From assembly GCA_016209705.1 (NCBI GenBank), contig JACQVR010000061.1, positions 1 through 54,861 of the forward strand: 54,861 nucleotides of DNA, given 5' to 3'. A program made the translations under genes and the position numbers. Shown here piece after piece: positions 32,113-40,081 of the stretch; within the stretch, counting starts at the first letter, position 1, and every line of letters begins with the position of its first letter. The notes below the pieces were generated by a model that was given only the letters and a program-made list of their open reading frames with translations, was not told where the DNA came from and made no database searches. This DNA is from Planctomycetota bacterium. Its GTDB lineage: Bacteria > Planctomycetota > MHYJ01 > JACPRB01.

Positions 32113-33291
32113 TTAAGCACTCCGATAGAGCTTCGTGATCACGAACTCGCGATGGCCCAGCACCTCGGCCGCGGTGAGGCGCCCGTTCGCGACGCGCAGC
32201 ACGTGCTCGATGAGCGCGTCACCCGCCTGGGAGATCGTCGTCTCCCGGCGCAGCACGCCCGACACGTCGAGGTCGACGTGCTCCGACATGGTGCGGACGG
32301 TGCGCGGGTTGCCGGTAAGCTTGATGACCGGCAGGATCGGATTGCCGATCACGTTGCCCTGACCGGTCGGGAAGGTATGAACCACATACCCGGCCGCGGC
32401 CATCAGCGTGATGCACTCCGCCGCCGCCGACGACGTGTCCATGTAATAGAGTCCGGGCCCCTTGCTCGGCGTCTCGGCGGGTTCGAGGACGTCGATATAC
32501 CGGCACTCGCGGCCGATCTTTTCAAGATTGCCCAGCGCCTTCTCCTCGATCGTGGTCAGGCCGCCTTCGAGGTTGCCCTTGGTCGGCTGCGAATCCGAGA
32601 GGTCGTCGGTCTTGTGCGCCTCGATCACCTCGTCCTGGTAGGCCTTCCAGACCCGATACCACTTTTCCCCCACTTCGGGAGTCGCGGCGCGCTTCTTGGC
32701 CAGATGCTCGGCGCCCGTGATTTCGGTCGTCTCACCGAAAATGCCGTAGATGCCCTGGGGGATCAGCTTGTCGTACATGTTCCCGACCGTCGGGCAGGCC
32801 GCCAGACCGGTCGTGGTGTCGGACTCGCCGCACTTGGTCGAAACCCACAGGTCCTTGATGCCGCACGATTCGCGCTTCTGCTCCGAGGCCCACTGCATGT
32901 ACTCCTTCGCCTTGCGGGACGCGGCCGCGATGGTGTTGATGTCGCCGTTTTTCTCGATGGCGAAGCCGCTGACGGGTTTGCCGGTCTTCGCGATGCCGTC
33001 GACGATCCGCCCGGTCCAGGCCGGCTCGATCCCGATCACCACGACGGCCGCGACGTTCGGATTGCACCCGGTGCCGATCAGCGTGCGGAAGTACAGATCC
33101 AGATCCGCGCCGAACTGGAGCCGCCCGTAGGCGTGCGGCAGCGCCAGCGTCCCCTTGATGTGGTTCTGGACGGCCTCGCACGCGGCATTGGAAAGATCGT
33201 CCAGCGGCAGGATGACGACGTGATTGCGGACGCCGACGCGGCCGTTCTCGCGCCGCCAGCCGTAAAACTTCAGCTCACTGTTTTTCATCAT
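32113..33291 (-). CDS. suyB: UxaA-family lyase large subunit, SuyB-like
   Basis: 392 residues. [79 protein letters not shown] and [13 protein letters not shown] are those of the altronate dehydratase C-terminal family; the whole reads closest to (2R)-sulfolactate sulfo-lyase beta (SuyB), which releases sulfite and pyruvate from sulfolactate. Altronate or galactarate dehydratase remains possible. It pairs with the SAF-domain gene 12 bases upstream. No sulfolactate transporter or sulfite-handling gene lies in the window. Confidence 0.75.
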   Translation of the reverse strand: MMKNSELKFYGWRRENGRVGVRNHVVILPLDDLSNAACEAVQNHIKGTLALPHAYGRLQFGADLDLYFRTLIGTGCNPNVAAVVVIGIEPAWTGRIVDGIAKTGKPVSGFAIEKNGDINTIAAASRKAKEYMQWASEQKRESCGIKDLWVSTKCGESDTTTGLAACPTVGNMYDKLIPQGIYGIFGETTEITGAEHLAKKRAATPEVGEKWYRVWKAYQDEVIEAHKTDDLSDSQPTKGNLEGGLTTIEEKALGNLEKIGRECRYIDVLEPAETPSKGPGLYYMDTSSAAAECITLMAAAGYVVHTFPTGQGNVIGNPILPVIKLTGNPRTVRTMSEHVDLDVSGVLRRETTISQAGDALIEHVLRVANGRLTAAEVLGHREFVITKLYRSA

Positions 33292-33303
33292 GATGGCCTC
33301 GCC

Positions 33304-33600
33304 TTACCAACGTTTGGTTTTGAGATTATGAACGTGAACGTGGCCGCCCTTCTCGACGGGGGCGACGATCCGGCCGATGTCTTCGCCGTATTTGACGGCC
33401 GTATCCCCCTGCTTCAGATCGACCAAGGCGACCTTGTGTCCGATCGGAACGTCGACCTTCACCGTCAGTCGAAACGAGGAGTCGTTCTCGGTGACGACGC
33501 ACAGCGCGTCGGTCCCCGCCTTGAGACCTTCGACGACGACGACCCCCACGTTGTCCTTGACGCTGTGGACGAGGAGTTGTGGAGCTTCTTTATCAGGCAT
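33304..33600 (-). CDS. suyA: SAF-domain small subunit, SuyA-like
   Basis: 98 residues, single SAF domain: VGVVVVEGLKAGTD, VPIGHKVALVDLKQGDTAVKYGEDIGR (read in parts) and the ending HVHVHNLKTKRW typical of the small half of UxaA-type dehydratases and of SuyA. Start ATG follows GGGAGA. Forms the lyase with the next gene. Substrate is inferred. Confidence 0.75.
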   Translation of the reverse strand: MPDKEAPQLLVHSVKDNVGVVVVEGLKAGTDALCVVTENDSSFRLTVKVDVPIGHKVALVDLKQGDTAVKYGEDIGRIVAPVEKGGHVHVHNLKTKRW

Positions 33601-33644
33601 GACGCGTCTCCCGGGTGAATTTTGGGTGGAAAAATAAGATCTTA

Positions 33645-33673
33645 CATTTAGCAGATCCAAAATCACATGTCAA
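33645..33673 (-). promoter_or_regulatory. sigma-70 promoter of suyAB
   Basis: On the minus strand TTGACA (33673-33668), a 17-base spacer, TAAATG (33650-33645); predicted leader about 37 nt to the ATG at 33600. Confidence 0.55.
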
Positions 33674-33704
33674 GGTCATTGCATTTTTACCCATATTACG
33701 ACGT

Positions 33705-34991
33705 TTATGGGTCAATCCGGACCGCCGCGCGCTGCGCGTCGCGAATGCAATCCGGCACGCCCGCGCCCCGGTAGGCGCTTCCGATCACGTGAAGGCCCGG
33801 CGGGGTGAGCTCTTCGACCCGTCGAACCCGCCGCACATGGCCCAGTTCGTAAAGCGGGCGCGGCGCGGGCGCCGGGCACGGCGCTTCCAAAACGGGGTCC
33901 TCATCCAGCGCGAGAATGTCGCGCAGTTCGTCCCGGGCGATGCGGGCGGGATCCGCGGGCGCTCCCCGCAGGGAACACCGAGCCAGCCAGCGCCCCGGCG
34001 GGGCGCGCCCTTCGAATTTCTCCGAAGCCCACGTGCATCCGGCGATCCGCCGGCGCTCCCGCCGCGCCACCATGAAGCCGCTGCCCGCCAGGGGCGCCCG
34101 CCCGCGAAACCCCAGCGACACCGTCGTCGTGTGCGTGTAGTGGATGCCCGCAAGCGCGTCCCGCAACGATGCCGCGAAGCGTCCCACGAGCGCCGCCGCG
34201 GCCGGCGCGGGCAGCGCCAGCACGACTTCATCGGCGTCGAAAATCTGCGCCTCCGTATGCACCCGCCAACCGGGTTCGATCCGGCGCACCGGCGCGTCCA
34301 TGCGGATGCACACGTTCGACAGCGCGCCGGCCACCCGCTCCACGAATCCGCCCATGCCCGAGCGCGGCGCGCGGAGCGCTCCTTGACCGCCGGCGGCCGA
34401 GGAGCGGCGCAAACCGAGGAGGAGGCTTCGATGCGATCGCTCGATCTCCAAGAGCTGCGGAAAGGCGGCGCGCACGCTGAGCCTCTCGGCGAGGGCCGCG
34501 TGGATCCCGGCCAGAAGCGGCTCCGCGACCGCTTCCAGCGCCTCGCGACCCAGGCGCCGCCGAACGAACGAAGCCAGGGATTCGTCCTCGCGGTCGGGTC
34601 CCCGCGGAAGCACCAGGTCCAGGAGCATCCGCACCTTGCCCCACGGCGAGACCAGGTCGCTGCGCGCGAACGCCCACGCCCGAGTGGGAAGACTCATGCC
34701 GGCCCCGGCGACCAGGGCGCGCAATCGGCCTCGAACCAGCACAAAGGCGCCGCGCGTCCGGATCGGTTCCGTCTCGATCCCCAGCTCCGAGCACAATCGG
34801 GCGGCTTCGGGCTTCGACGCGAGAAAGCCGTCGGGACCGTGCTCGACCATGAACCCTTCGCGCCGCTCGGTGGCGATCACGCCGCCCAGCCGCGCCGACG
34901 CCTCCAGGAGCGTCACGCGGGCCCGATGGCGCAGGGCATAGGCGCACGCCAAGCCCGTAATCCCGCCCCCCACGATGACGATCCGTTTCAT
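33705..34991 (-). CDS. FAD-dependent protoporphyrinogen/coproporphyrinogen oxidase (HemG/HemY/CgoX family)
   Basis: 428 residues. N-terminal FAD motif IVIVGGGITGLACAYAL, GGVIATERREGFMVEHGPDGFL, and the C-terminal FAD loop GLHVIGSAYRGAGVPDCIRDA match oxygen- or flavin-linked PPOX enzymes that aromatise porphyrinogens late in heme synthesis. Start ATG overlaps the stop of the CheY-like gene (ATGA); the longer in-frame start lies within that gene. With a SPASM radical SAM gene divergent from it, this looks like a heme or tetrapyrrole module. Confidence 0.88.
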   Translation of the reverse strand: MKRIVIVGGGITGLACAYALRHRARVTLLEASARLGGVIATERREGFMVEHGPDGFLASKPEAARLCSELGIETEPIRTRGAFVLVRGRLRALVAGAGMSLPTRAWAFARSDLVSPWGKVRMLLDLVLPRGPDREDESLASFVRRRLGREALEAVAEPLLAGIHAALAERLSVRAAFPQLLEIERSHRSLLLGLRRSSAAGGQGALRAPRSGMGGFVERVAGALSNVCIRMDAPVRRIEPGWRVHTEAQIFDADEVVLALPAPAAAALVGRFAASLRDALAGIHYTHTTTVSLGFRGRAPLAGSGFMVARRERRRIAGCTWASEKFEGRAPPGRWLARCSLRGAPADPARIARDELRDILALDEDPVLEAPCPAPAPRPLYELGHVRRVRRVEELTPPGLHVIGSAYRGAGVPDCIRDAQRAAVRIDP

Positions 34992-35359
34992 GGTCGCGGA
35001 TACCGCAGCACCTCTTCGACCGACTCCAGCAGCGTTCTGGGCCGGCACGGTTTGTAGATCACGCGGCGGATGCCCGGCAAGCCGGCGGGATCCCGTTCCT
35101 CGTCCAGATGCAGCGGCGTCACGACCACGATGGGAATGTCCCGAGTGTCGTCGCGGCCGGCGAACATTCGGGCGACTTCAAGACCCTGCAAATCCGGAAG
35201 CTTGAGATCCAAGAGAATCAAATCGGGCCGATATCCGTTGATGGCCGCGGTCGCCTCCGGCGCGGACCGCGCCGTTCGGGCCGCGTGTCCCGCCGACACC
35301 AGGAGCTCCGCGTAGGCGCGCCGCGAGTCCGACTCGCTGTCCACCACGAGAATGTTCAT
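34988..35359 (-). CDS. stand-alone CheY-like receiver protein
   Basis: 123 residues, receiver domain only: ILVVDSESDSRR (acidic pocket), LILLDLKLPDLQG (phospho-Asp near 52), VVVTPLH (Thr/Ser switch) and YKPCRP (Lys). No output domain. Being co-transcribed with a porphyrin-type oxidase is unusual. The start codon lies 13 nt after the -12 GC of a sigma-54-like site and no Shine-Dalgarno sequence is visible, so the mRNA may be leaderless. The protoglobin kinase at 37298 is a possible partner. Confidence 0.9.
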   Translation of the reverse strand: MNILVVDSESDSRRAYAELLVSAGHAARTARSAPEATAAINGYRPDLILLDLKLPDLQGLEVARMFAGRDDTRDIPIVVVTPLHLDEERDPAGLPGIRRVIYKPCRPRTLLESVEEVLRYPRP

Positions 35360-35372
35360 CGCTTGTCAAACA

Positions 35373-35387
35373 GCAAAAGGAATGCCA
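35373..35387 (-). promoter_or_regulatory. sigma-54-like promoter before cheY-like/porphyrin oxidase pair
   Basis: TGGCATTCCTTTTGC on the minus strand, identical over 15 bases to the tnaA site. The predicted transcript start is 0-2 nt before the ATG at 35359. Confidence 0.7.
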
Positions 35388-35496
35388 CGTGCGCTCTCCC
35401 AGACGGCGGCGGGGGACGGCACGGAGGGAATGGATTTACCCGCGTTCGTCATGAAGAAATCCACAACTTGGAACGTTAAAGTACCCCTGCAAAAAG

Positions 35497-35511
35497 TGGC
35501 GCATGTTTTGC
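35497..35511 (+). promoter_or_regulatory. sigma-54-like promoter before radical SAM gene
   Basis: TGGCGCATGTTTTGC, GG-N10-GC. The ATG at 35524 follows 12 nt after the GC. With the opposite site at 35373-35387 it frames about 110 bases where an activator could serve both directions; I see no clear dyad there. Confidence 0.6.
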
Positions 35512-35523
35512 GGGGCAACCCGC

Positions 35524-36660
35524 ATGATTCAAGCATCTCATGACGTGCAGCCCCTGGCCGGACCGTCTCCATGGACCGTCGATTTCGACAAAGCGCCCTT
35601 CCTCGTCATCTGGGAAACGACGCAGGCCTGCGACCTCGCCTGCCGGCATTGCCGCGCCTGCGCGATTCCGGGCCCTATCCCCGGAGAGCTGACGACGGAC
35701 GAGGGACGCTGGTTGATCGATCAAGTGTCCGAGCTCGGAACGCCGCTGCTCGTGCTCAGCGGCGGGGATCCTGCTACGCGGGACGATCTTTTCGAGCTGA
35801 TCGAGCACGCGAAGGAGCGCGCGCTGCGGGTCGCGACCATTCCGGCCGCCACGCCGCGCCTCACGGAACGGTTGATCGAGAAGCTGAAGGAGGCCGGCCT
35901 GGATCAGGTGGCGTTCAGCCTCGATTTTCCGCGCGCCGAGCTCCACGACGGCTTTCGCGGCGCGCCGGGCGCCTTCGCCCGCACGCTCGAAGCCGTGAAC
36001 TGGGCCCACAAGCACGGCTTGCCCCCCCAGATCAACACGTGCGTCTGGGACCAATCGGCGCCCTACCTCCAGGAGATGGCCGATCTTGTGGACAAACTCG
36101 GAGCCGTGTTTTGGGAGGTGTTCTTCCTGGTGCCGATGGGCCGCGGAACCTCCATCGGCGGCCTGACTCCGGAGGGCTGCGAGGAGCTCTTCCCGATCTT
36201 GATGCGCGCACAGGCGAAGCGCCGCTTCATTCTCAAGGTGACCGAAGCGCCGCACTACCGGCGCTTCCTGCGGCAGCGGCACGAGCGCGAGCACGGCCGC
36301 GTCGAACACGTCGGAAGCGGCGAGAGCGTTCCGATGGCCCAGCGCGGCGTCAACGCGGGCAACGGTTTCCTCTTCGTGTCCCATCTCGGAGAGGTCTATC
36401 CCAGCGGCTTTCTCCCCGTCTCCGCGGGCAACGTGCGCGCGGCGGCCCTGGCCGACCTTTATCTCGAGTCTCCGCTCTTCCGCGACCTGCGCGATCCGGA
36501 CCGGCTGAAGGGTCGTTGCGGGCGCTGCCCGTTCCGCGCGATCTGCGGAGGCTCCCGATCCCGCGCCTACGCGCTCACCGGAGACTGGCTCGAAACGGAC
36601 CCCTGGTGCGCCTACGCGCCGCCTGAACCGGCCGCCGGTTTTTCCGCGCCGCACGCGTGA
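35524..36660 (+). CDS. radical SAM/SPASM protein (heme-module type, TIGR04053-like)
   Basis: 378 residues. The radical SAM motif CDLACRHCRA binds the first 4Fe-4S cluster; SPASM-type cysteines follow at the end (GRCGRCPFRAICGGSRSRA and DPWC). VIWETTQACDLACRHC and LVLSGGDP resemble the TIGR04053 group, related to the heme enzymes AhbC/AhbD and NirJ. Divergent from a porphyrin-type oxidase, it may act on a tetrapyrrole side chain; a peptide-modifying role is the alternative. The start is uncertain: ATG 35524 fits the sigma-54 spacing, an ATG at 35503 lies inside the promoter. Confidence 0.88.
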   Translation: MIQASHDVQPLAGPSPWTVDFDKAPFLVIWETTQACDLACRHCRACAIPGPIPGELTTDEGRWLIDQVSELGTPLLVLSGGDPATRDDLFELIEHAKERALRVATIPAATPRLTERLIEKLKEAGLDQVAFSLDFPRAELHDGFRGAPGAFARTLEAVNWAHKHGLPPQINTCVWDQSAPYLQEMADLVDKLGAVFWEVFFLVPMGRGTSIGGLTPEGCEELFPILMRAQAKRRFILKVTEAPHYRRFLRQRHEREHGRVEHVGSGESVPMAQRGVNAGNGFLFVSHLGEVYPSGFLPVSAGNVRAAALADLYLESPLFRDLRDPDRLKGRCGRCPFRAICGGSRSRAYALTGDWLETDPWCAYAPPEPAAGFSAPHA

Positions 36661-36709
36661 TTTCCCGCGGGCGCCGACCCCTCGTGACCAACCCGTTCTA
36701 CCTCGCGGG

Positions 36710-36724
36710 TGGCCCCTCCTTTGC
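36710..36724 (+). promoter_or_regulatory. sigma-54-like promoter before unknown gene
   Basis: TGGCCCCTCCTTTGC, GG-N10-GC. The GTG start at 36737 follows exactly 12 nt after the GC, the same geometry as at 35511. Confidence 0.55.
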
Positions 36725-36736
36725 TCTCGATCCAGC

Positions 36737-37288
36737 GTGAGATATCAGATCCGCCTGACCGACCAGAACTTGCCGGGCCTGGCGCGCGAGATCGCGCTGG
36801 CGTGTTGGCCCCCCATCGACGCGTATGTGCCACGGCCGACCGGACCGTCGCTCTATCGGGCGCTGTACCGCGCGGTCCGCGGCGCGCTCCGCGCCAGGCT
36901 TGAGGCGTTTCGTTACTGCGGAGCGGCACCGTGCGACCACTGGTTACGCGTTTCCGAGCTGGGCGAACCGGAGCGCCAGGAGGTGTATCCGCCGGAGCTG
37001 GAGCGGGTCCGCCGATTCATCGCGCGTCCCGGAACGACCCCGCCGGCCATCGTCAGCGAGATCCTTCGCGGCATGCTGCTCGCCACCGTGAAGGCTCTGC
37101 CTTCGGTGCGCCTGAAGGGGCTGGCCCGGCTGCTGCGGCGGGAGATCGAAAAAATCCTCCGCGGGCGCGTGTACCGCTCCGAAGTGTGCGGGGAATTGGC
37201 GATCTGCCAACAGAACGAGCCTTACGATCCGTGGGATTTGCGCGACCCCATCAATCGAGTTCCCAAGGAAGGGGTGAAGAGCGCCTGA
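36737..37288 (+). CDS. protein of unknown function, 183 residues
   Basis: I do not recognise a family. Basic and soluble; RYQIRLTDQNLPGLAREIAL at the start, three scattered Cys (YCGAAPCDH and SEVCGELAICQ) and a Pro-rich end (PYDPWDLRDPINR). GTG start set by the sigma-54-like site upstream and by frame length. It ends 9 bases before the convergent protoglobin kinase gene. Because it shares the odd promoter geometry of the radical SAM and CheY-like genes, it probably belongs to the same module. Confidence 0.65.
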   Translation: MRYQIRLTDQNLPGLAREIALACWPPIDAYVPRPTGPSLYRALYRAVRGALRARLEAFRYCGAAPCDHWLRVSELGEPERQEVYPPELERVRRFIARPGTTPPAIVSEILRGMLLATVKALPSVRLKGLARLLRREIEKILRGRVYRSEVCGELAICQQNEPYDPWDLRDPINRVPKEGVKSA

Positions 37289-37297
37289 ACCCGCCGC

Positions 37298-38476
37298 TTA
37301 CGGACGCGGGAGGGACAGCGTGAAGTTGCTTCCGCGTTGCCCGTCGCTTTCGACCGTAATGTCTCCGCCGAGCGCCGAGGCCGCCGCCTTGCACGAGGCC
37401 AGGCCGAGCCCCGTGTCCACGCGCAGGCCCCGCCCGCGCAGCGCGGCCGCCCCGAACGGTTCGAAGAGAAGGTCCTGGACGCTGGGAACGATGCCGGGGC
37501 CTTCGTCTTTGACGCTGATCGTGGCGGCGGCGGGCGATGTCGAATCGACCCGGATGACGATCTCCGTGCCGGCGGGCGCATGGCGCACGGCGTTGCGGAC
37601 CAAATTGTGAAGGATCCGCTGGACGAGCGTGCGATCGCTTCGCGCGGGAGCCGAGGGCGGACCCTCGACGACGATCCGCCGCCCTTCGCGTTCGGCGTGC
37701 ATCCGAAACGCATTCGCGGCTTCCCGGGCCATGTCCAAGAGATCCAGAGTCTCGAGATAAACATCGACCTTCCCGCGCTCGGCCCGACTGATTTGAAGCA
37801 CGTTCAGGATCATCTGCGAGAGGTCATCGCACCGCCGCAAGGCTTCCTCGATCACCTCCCGCTCGGCGGGCGTCACGCCGTGCCCCTTGTCGCGCAGGAA
37901 TTGGAGGACGGAGGCGATCCCGGCCAGCGGATTCTGGAGGTCGTGGACGATCATGTCCGTGAGCTGTTGCTTCGCCGCCTGAAGGCTGTAGTGGTAAGCG
38001 TCGAGGGCCAGCCCCATGTCCAGATAGATGACCTTGGTCAGCGAAGCGATCGTCTGGAAATAACGCTCGTAGTCCCGCCCCAAGGCGCGGCTGAGGACGT
38101 CGCTGGCGATATGGAGGTATTTCACGTAGGCGCCGAGATACCACTCGGGTTCCAGTCCGATTCGATGATGCGCCTGTCCGACTCGGAGGCGATTCTCGAA
38201 GTAGGCGAGATCGTATTGGCCCGAGGTCAGCTCGTTGAAGTATTTCGCCTGAAGGCCCTTGAGCTTTTCCACGAGCCCCGGTTTGGAGAGGATCTCCCGC
38301 GTGCGTTCATGGGACAGGAGGTAGTCGTAGAAGCGATCGATGATTTCCGGCGCGTGGCTCTGGAGATGGACATGGGCCTCGCGCAGGCGCTTCTCGTCCT
38401 CCGGGGTCAGATCGAGATATTTCTTGCGCCGGCCGACCTCGGCTTCCGTCAACGTGAACGACCCGATCGTGTACAC
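37298..38476 (-). CDS. protoglobin-domain sensor histidine kinase
   Basis: 392 residues, GTG start. Residues about 10-165 form a protoglobin (globin-coupled sensor) domain with the proximal-His stretch VGQAHHRIGLEPEWYLGAY; heme binding of O2, NO or CO is expected. The kinase part has an atypical phospho-acceptor box, MIVHDLQNPLAGI, with Asp after His as in the HDL-NP subclass, an N box NLVRNAVRHAPAG, DEGPGI and TGLGLASCKAA. No membrane segments. No response regulator is adjacent; the orphan receiver at 34988 or the NtrC regulator are candidates. A soluble gas sensor next to a heme module suggests control by O2 or NO. Confidence 0.93.
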   Translation of the reverse strand: MYTIGSFTLTEAEVGRRKKYLDLTPEDEKRLREAHVHLQSHAPEIIDRFYDYLLSHERTREILSKPGLVEKLKGLQAKYFNELTSGQYDLAYFENRLRVGQAHHRIGLEPEWYLGAYVKYLHIASDVLSRALGRDYERYFQTIASLTKVIYLDMGLALDAYHYSLQAAKQQLTDMIVHDLQNPLAGIASVLQFLRDKGHGVTPAEREVIEEALRRCDDLSQMILNVLQISRAERGKVDVYLETLDLLDMAREAANAFRMHAEREGRRIVVEGPPSAPARSDRTLVQRILHNLVRNAVRHAPAGTEIVIRVDSTSPAAATISVKDEGPGIVPSVQDLLFEPFGAAALRGRGLRVDTGLGLASCKAAASALGGDITVESDGQRGSNFTLSLPRP

Positions 38477-38517
38477 GCCTTGCTAGAGTAGCCGGCGGCG
38501 CGAATTTGGCAAGCCCC

Positions 38518-38555
38518 AGGAGCGCGTCGAGATAATGGGTCGTCGCGCTCCTAAT
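38518..38555. repeat. 38-bp hairpin repeat, copy 2
   Basis: Stem AGGAGCGCG / CGCGCTCCT, a loop with ATAATGGG, and the tail AAT. Same length as copy 1 at 9519; stem position 8 is C-G here and T-A there. Confidence 0.75.
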
Positions 38556-38556
38556 A

Positions 38557-38587
38557 GCGAAGCCTTCGGCTTCGCCGCGCTGGGGAT
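38557..38587. repeat. GCGAAGCC hairpin plus dispersed repeat, copy 2
   Basis: GCGAAGCC-TTC-GGCTTCGC forms a perfect 8-bp stem (38557-38575); the following bases complete a 20-mer that matches 30493-30512 at 18 positions. It abuts the nitroreductase stop codon and could end that transcript, though there is no T run. Confidence 0.55.
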
Positions 38588-39235
38588 CTACGGCAGGTGC
38601 GGAATTTGTTGCCCGAAGGCGCCTTCAAAGAGGATTTCCCTCAGGGGCCGCCGGCCGTTCGGCTCCTCCATGACGCGGACCTTTTCCGGCAGCTTCTCTT
38701 TGATGCCGCGCTTGCCGATGGCGATCATGGCGTGGACTTCGAACGCTTCCGGAACGCCGAGTTCCGTCCGGGCGCGCTCGTAGTCGAAACCCTGCATGCC
38801 GTGGGCCACCAGCCCCCGCCGCGTGGCCTCCAGTGCCAGGTTCTCCCAGGCGGCACCGGCGTCGAACGTATGGGTCACGGACGGCTTGTCGTTATGTTCG
38901 AAGAACTTTCTCGAAACGACGACCACGAGCACGGCCGCGTCCTTGGCCCAGACCTGATTGGCGGGAACGAGGAGCCCGACGAACTTATCGAACAGCTCCC
39001 GGTTCTGCCGGCGGGCGATGATGAACCGCCAGAGCTGCGCGTTGTACGAAGAAGGCGCCCAGCGGGCGGCCTCGAAGAGCGGAAAGAGCTCCTCGTCGCC
39101 GAGCGGTTCTGCGGTCATGGCCCGCGGCGACCAGCGATTGAGCAGGAGCGGCAGGATGTCGTAGTTCGCCTTCCGGCGCGCCCCCACTTCGCCCGTCAAT
39201 GCGAGCACCTTTTCGTTGTCTCCGGCGGCTTGCAT
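38588..39235 (-). CDS. nitroreductase-family flavoprotein
   Basis: 215 residues. RWSPRAMTAEPLGDEELFPLFEAARWAPSS (in parts: RWSPRAM and ARWAPSSYNAQLWRF) is the FMN-binding N-terminus; GAAWENLALEATRRGL and HGMQGFDYERAR complete the fold. Reduces nitro compounds, quinones or similar with NAD(P)H; the physiological substrate is unknown. Start behind GGGGAG. The -10-like TATAAT upstream is embedded in an inverted repeat. Confidence 0.9.
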   Translation of the reverse strand: MQAAGDNEKVLALTGEVGARRKANYDILPLLLNRWSPRAMTAEPLGDEELFPLFEAARWAPSSYNAQLWRFIIARRQNRELFDKFVGLLVPANQVWAKDAAVLVVVVSRKFFEHNDKPSVTHTFDAGAAWENLALEATRRGLVAHGMQGFDYERARTELGVPEAFEVHAMIAIGKRGIKEKLPEKVRVMEEPNGRRPLREILFEGAFGQQIPHLP

Positions 39236-39274
39236 AAAGTTTCTCCCCGGTACCGTAAATTTAATCTCCGTCAG

Positions 39275-39298
39275 ACGCAGCTATTATAAGTTGCGTCG
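39275..39298. promoter_or_regulatory. operator-like inverted repeat over the nitroreductase -10
   Basis: GACGCA-N12-TGCGTC. The minus strand of the middle reads TATAAT, a good -10 about 45 bases before the nitroreductase ATG. A repressor bound here would block it. The rest of 39236-39371 shows a possible TTGCAG-N17-TACGAT promoter for the vapB-like gene. Confidence 0.5.
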
Positions 39299-39371
39299 AG
39301 ACCTTACGAATGACCCATAACCACTCTCCGCAAGATTGCAGGGGTCGCCGCTTCGTAGTACGATGTAAGAC

Positions 39372-39590
39372 ATGGGAAATGCCATTACGGTGCGCTTGGA
39401 TCCCGAGCTGGAGAAACTCCTCGACCGCCTTTGCCGCGGGACCGGCCGCACCCGCAGTGACGTGATCCGGGAGGCTCTCCGGCGCCAATTAAACCTGCTC
39501 CGGTTCGAGAGATTGCGGCGCCGCGTCCTGCCTTTCGCCGAAGCCCGAGGCTACCTCACGGACGACGACGTGATGCGGGACATTTCGTGA
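39372..39590 (+). CDS. ribbon-helix-helix antitoxin, VapB-like
   Basis: 72 residues: AITVRLDPELEKLLDRLC and RTRSDVIREALRRQL are a standard ribbon-helix-helix DNA-binding domain. Its end overlaps the PIN gene start by 4 bases, the usual antitoxin-toxin arrangement. It should bind and neutralise the toxin and repress the pair. Confidence 0.85.
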   Translation: MGNAITVRLDPELEKLLDRLCRGTGRTRSDVIREALRRQLNLLRFERLRRRVLPFAEARGYLTDDDVMRDIS

Positions 39591-39985
39591 GGGTCTTCCT
39601 CGACACCAACGTTCTCGTCGCGGCATTCGCCACTCGCGGACTGTGCGCCGATGTCTTGCGGCACGTGCTCACGGAGCACGCCCTGGTGACAGGGGAAGTC
39701 GTCCTGGCCGAACTCCAGAAGGCTTTGCGCCGGAAACTCAGGCTCCCGGGCCGGACGATTCGTGAGATCATTCAATTCCTCCGGGATCAAGAAGTCGTCC
39801 CACGGCCGCCCGCTCCCTCCGGAGCCCCAGTCCGCGATCCCGACGACCGATGGATCATTGCCTCCGCTCTGGTCGCGAGGGCGGATATCCTCGTCACGGG
39901 GGATCGCGATCTGCTGGAACTGGAAGGCGCCGCGCCTCTGCCCATCGTGGATCCGCGCGGCTTCTGGAAGGCGCTGAGGCATTAA
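39587..39985 (+). CDS. PIN-domain toxin, VapC-like
   Basis: 132 residues, GTG start in GTGA overlap with the antitoxin. PIN ribonuclease acidic residues: VFLDTNVLVAAF, a central Glu in VVLAELQKAL, and DPDDRWIIASALVARADILVTGD (Asp cluster). The COG1569-type PIN subgroup is likely. Cleaves RNA when free of antitoxin. Confidence 0.88.
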   Translation: MRVFLDTNVLVAAFATRGLCADVLRHVLTEHALVTGEVVLAELQKALRRKLRLPGRTIREIIQFLRDQEVVPRPPAPSGAPVRDPDDRWIIASALVARADILVTGDRDLLELEGAAPLPIVDPRGFWKALRH

Positions 39986-40081
39986 CGACGCTTACGGCGG
40001 GGGCCGGAAAGCGTTCCGTCGGGATTTTTCCGAATGAACCCTGAGATTCGCGGAGAACCGCTGTTAGGTAACTGAACGGAG

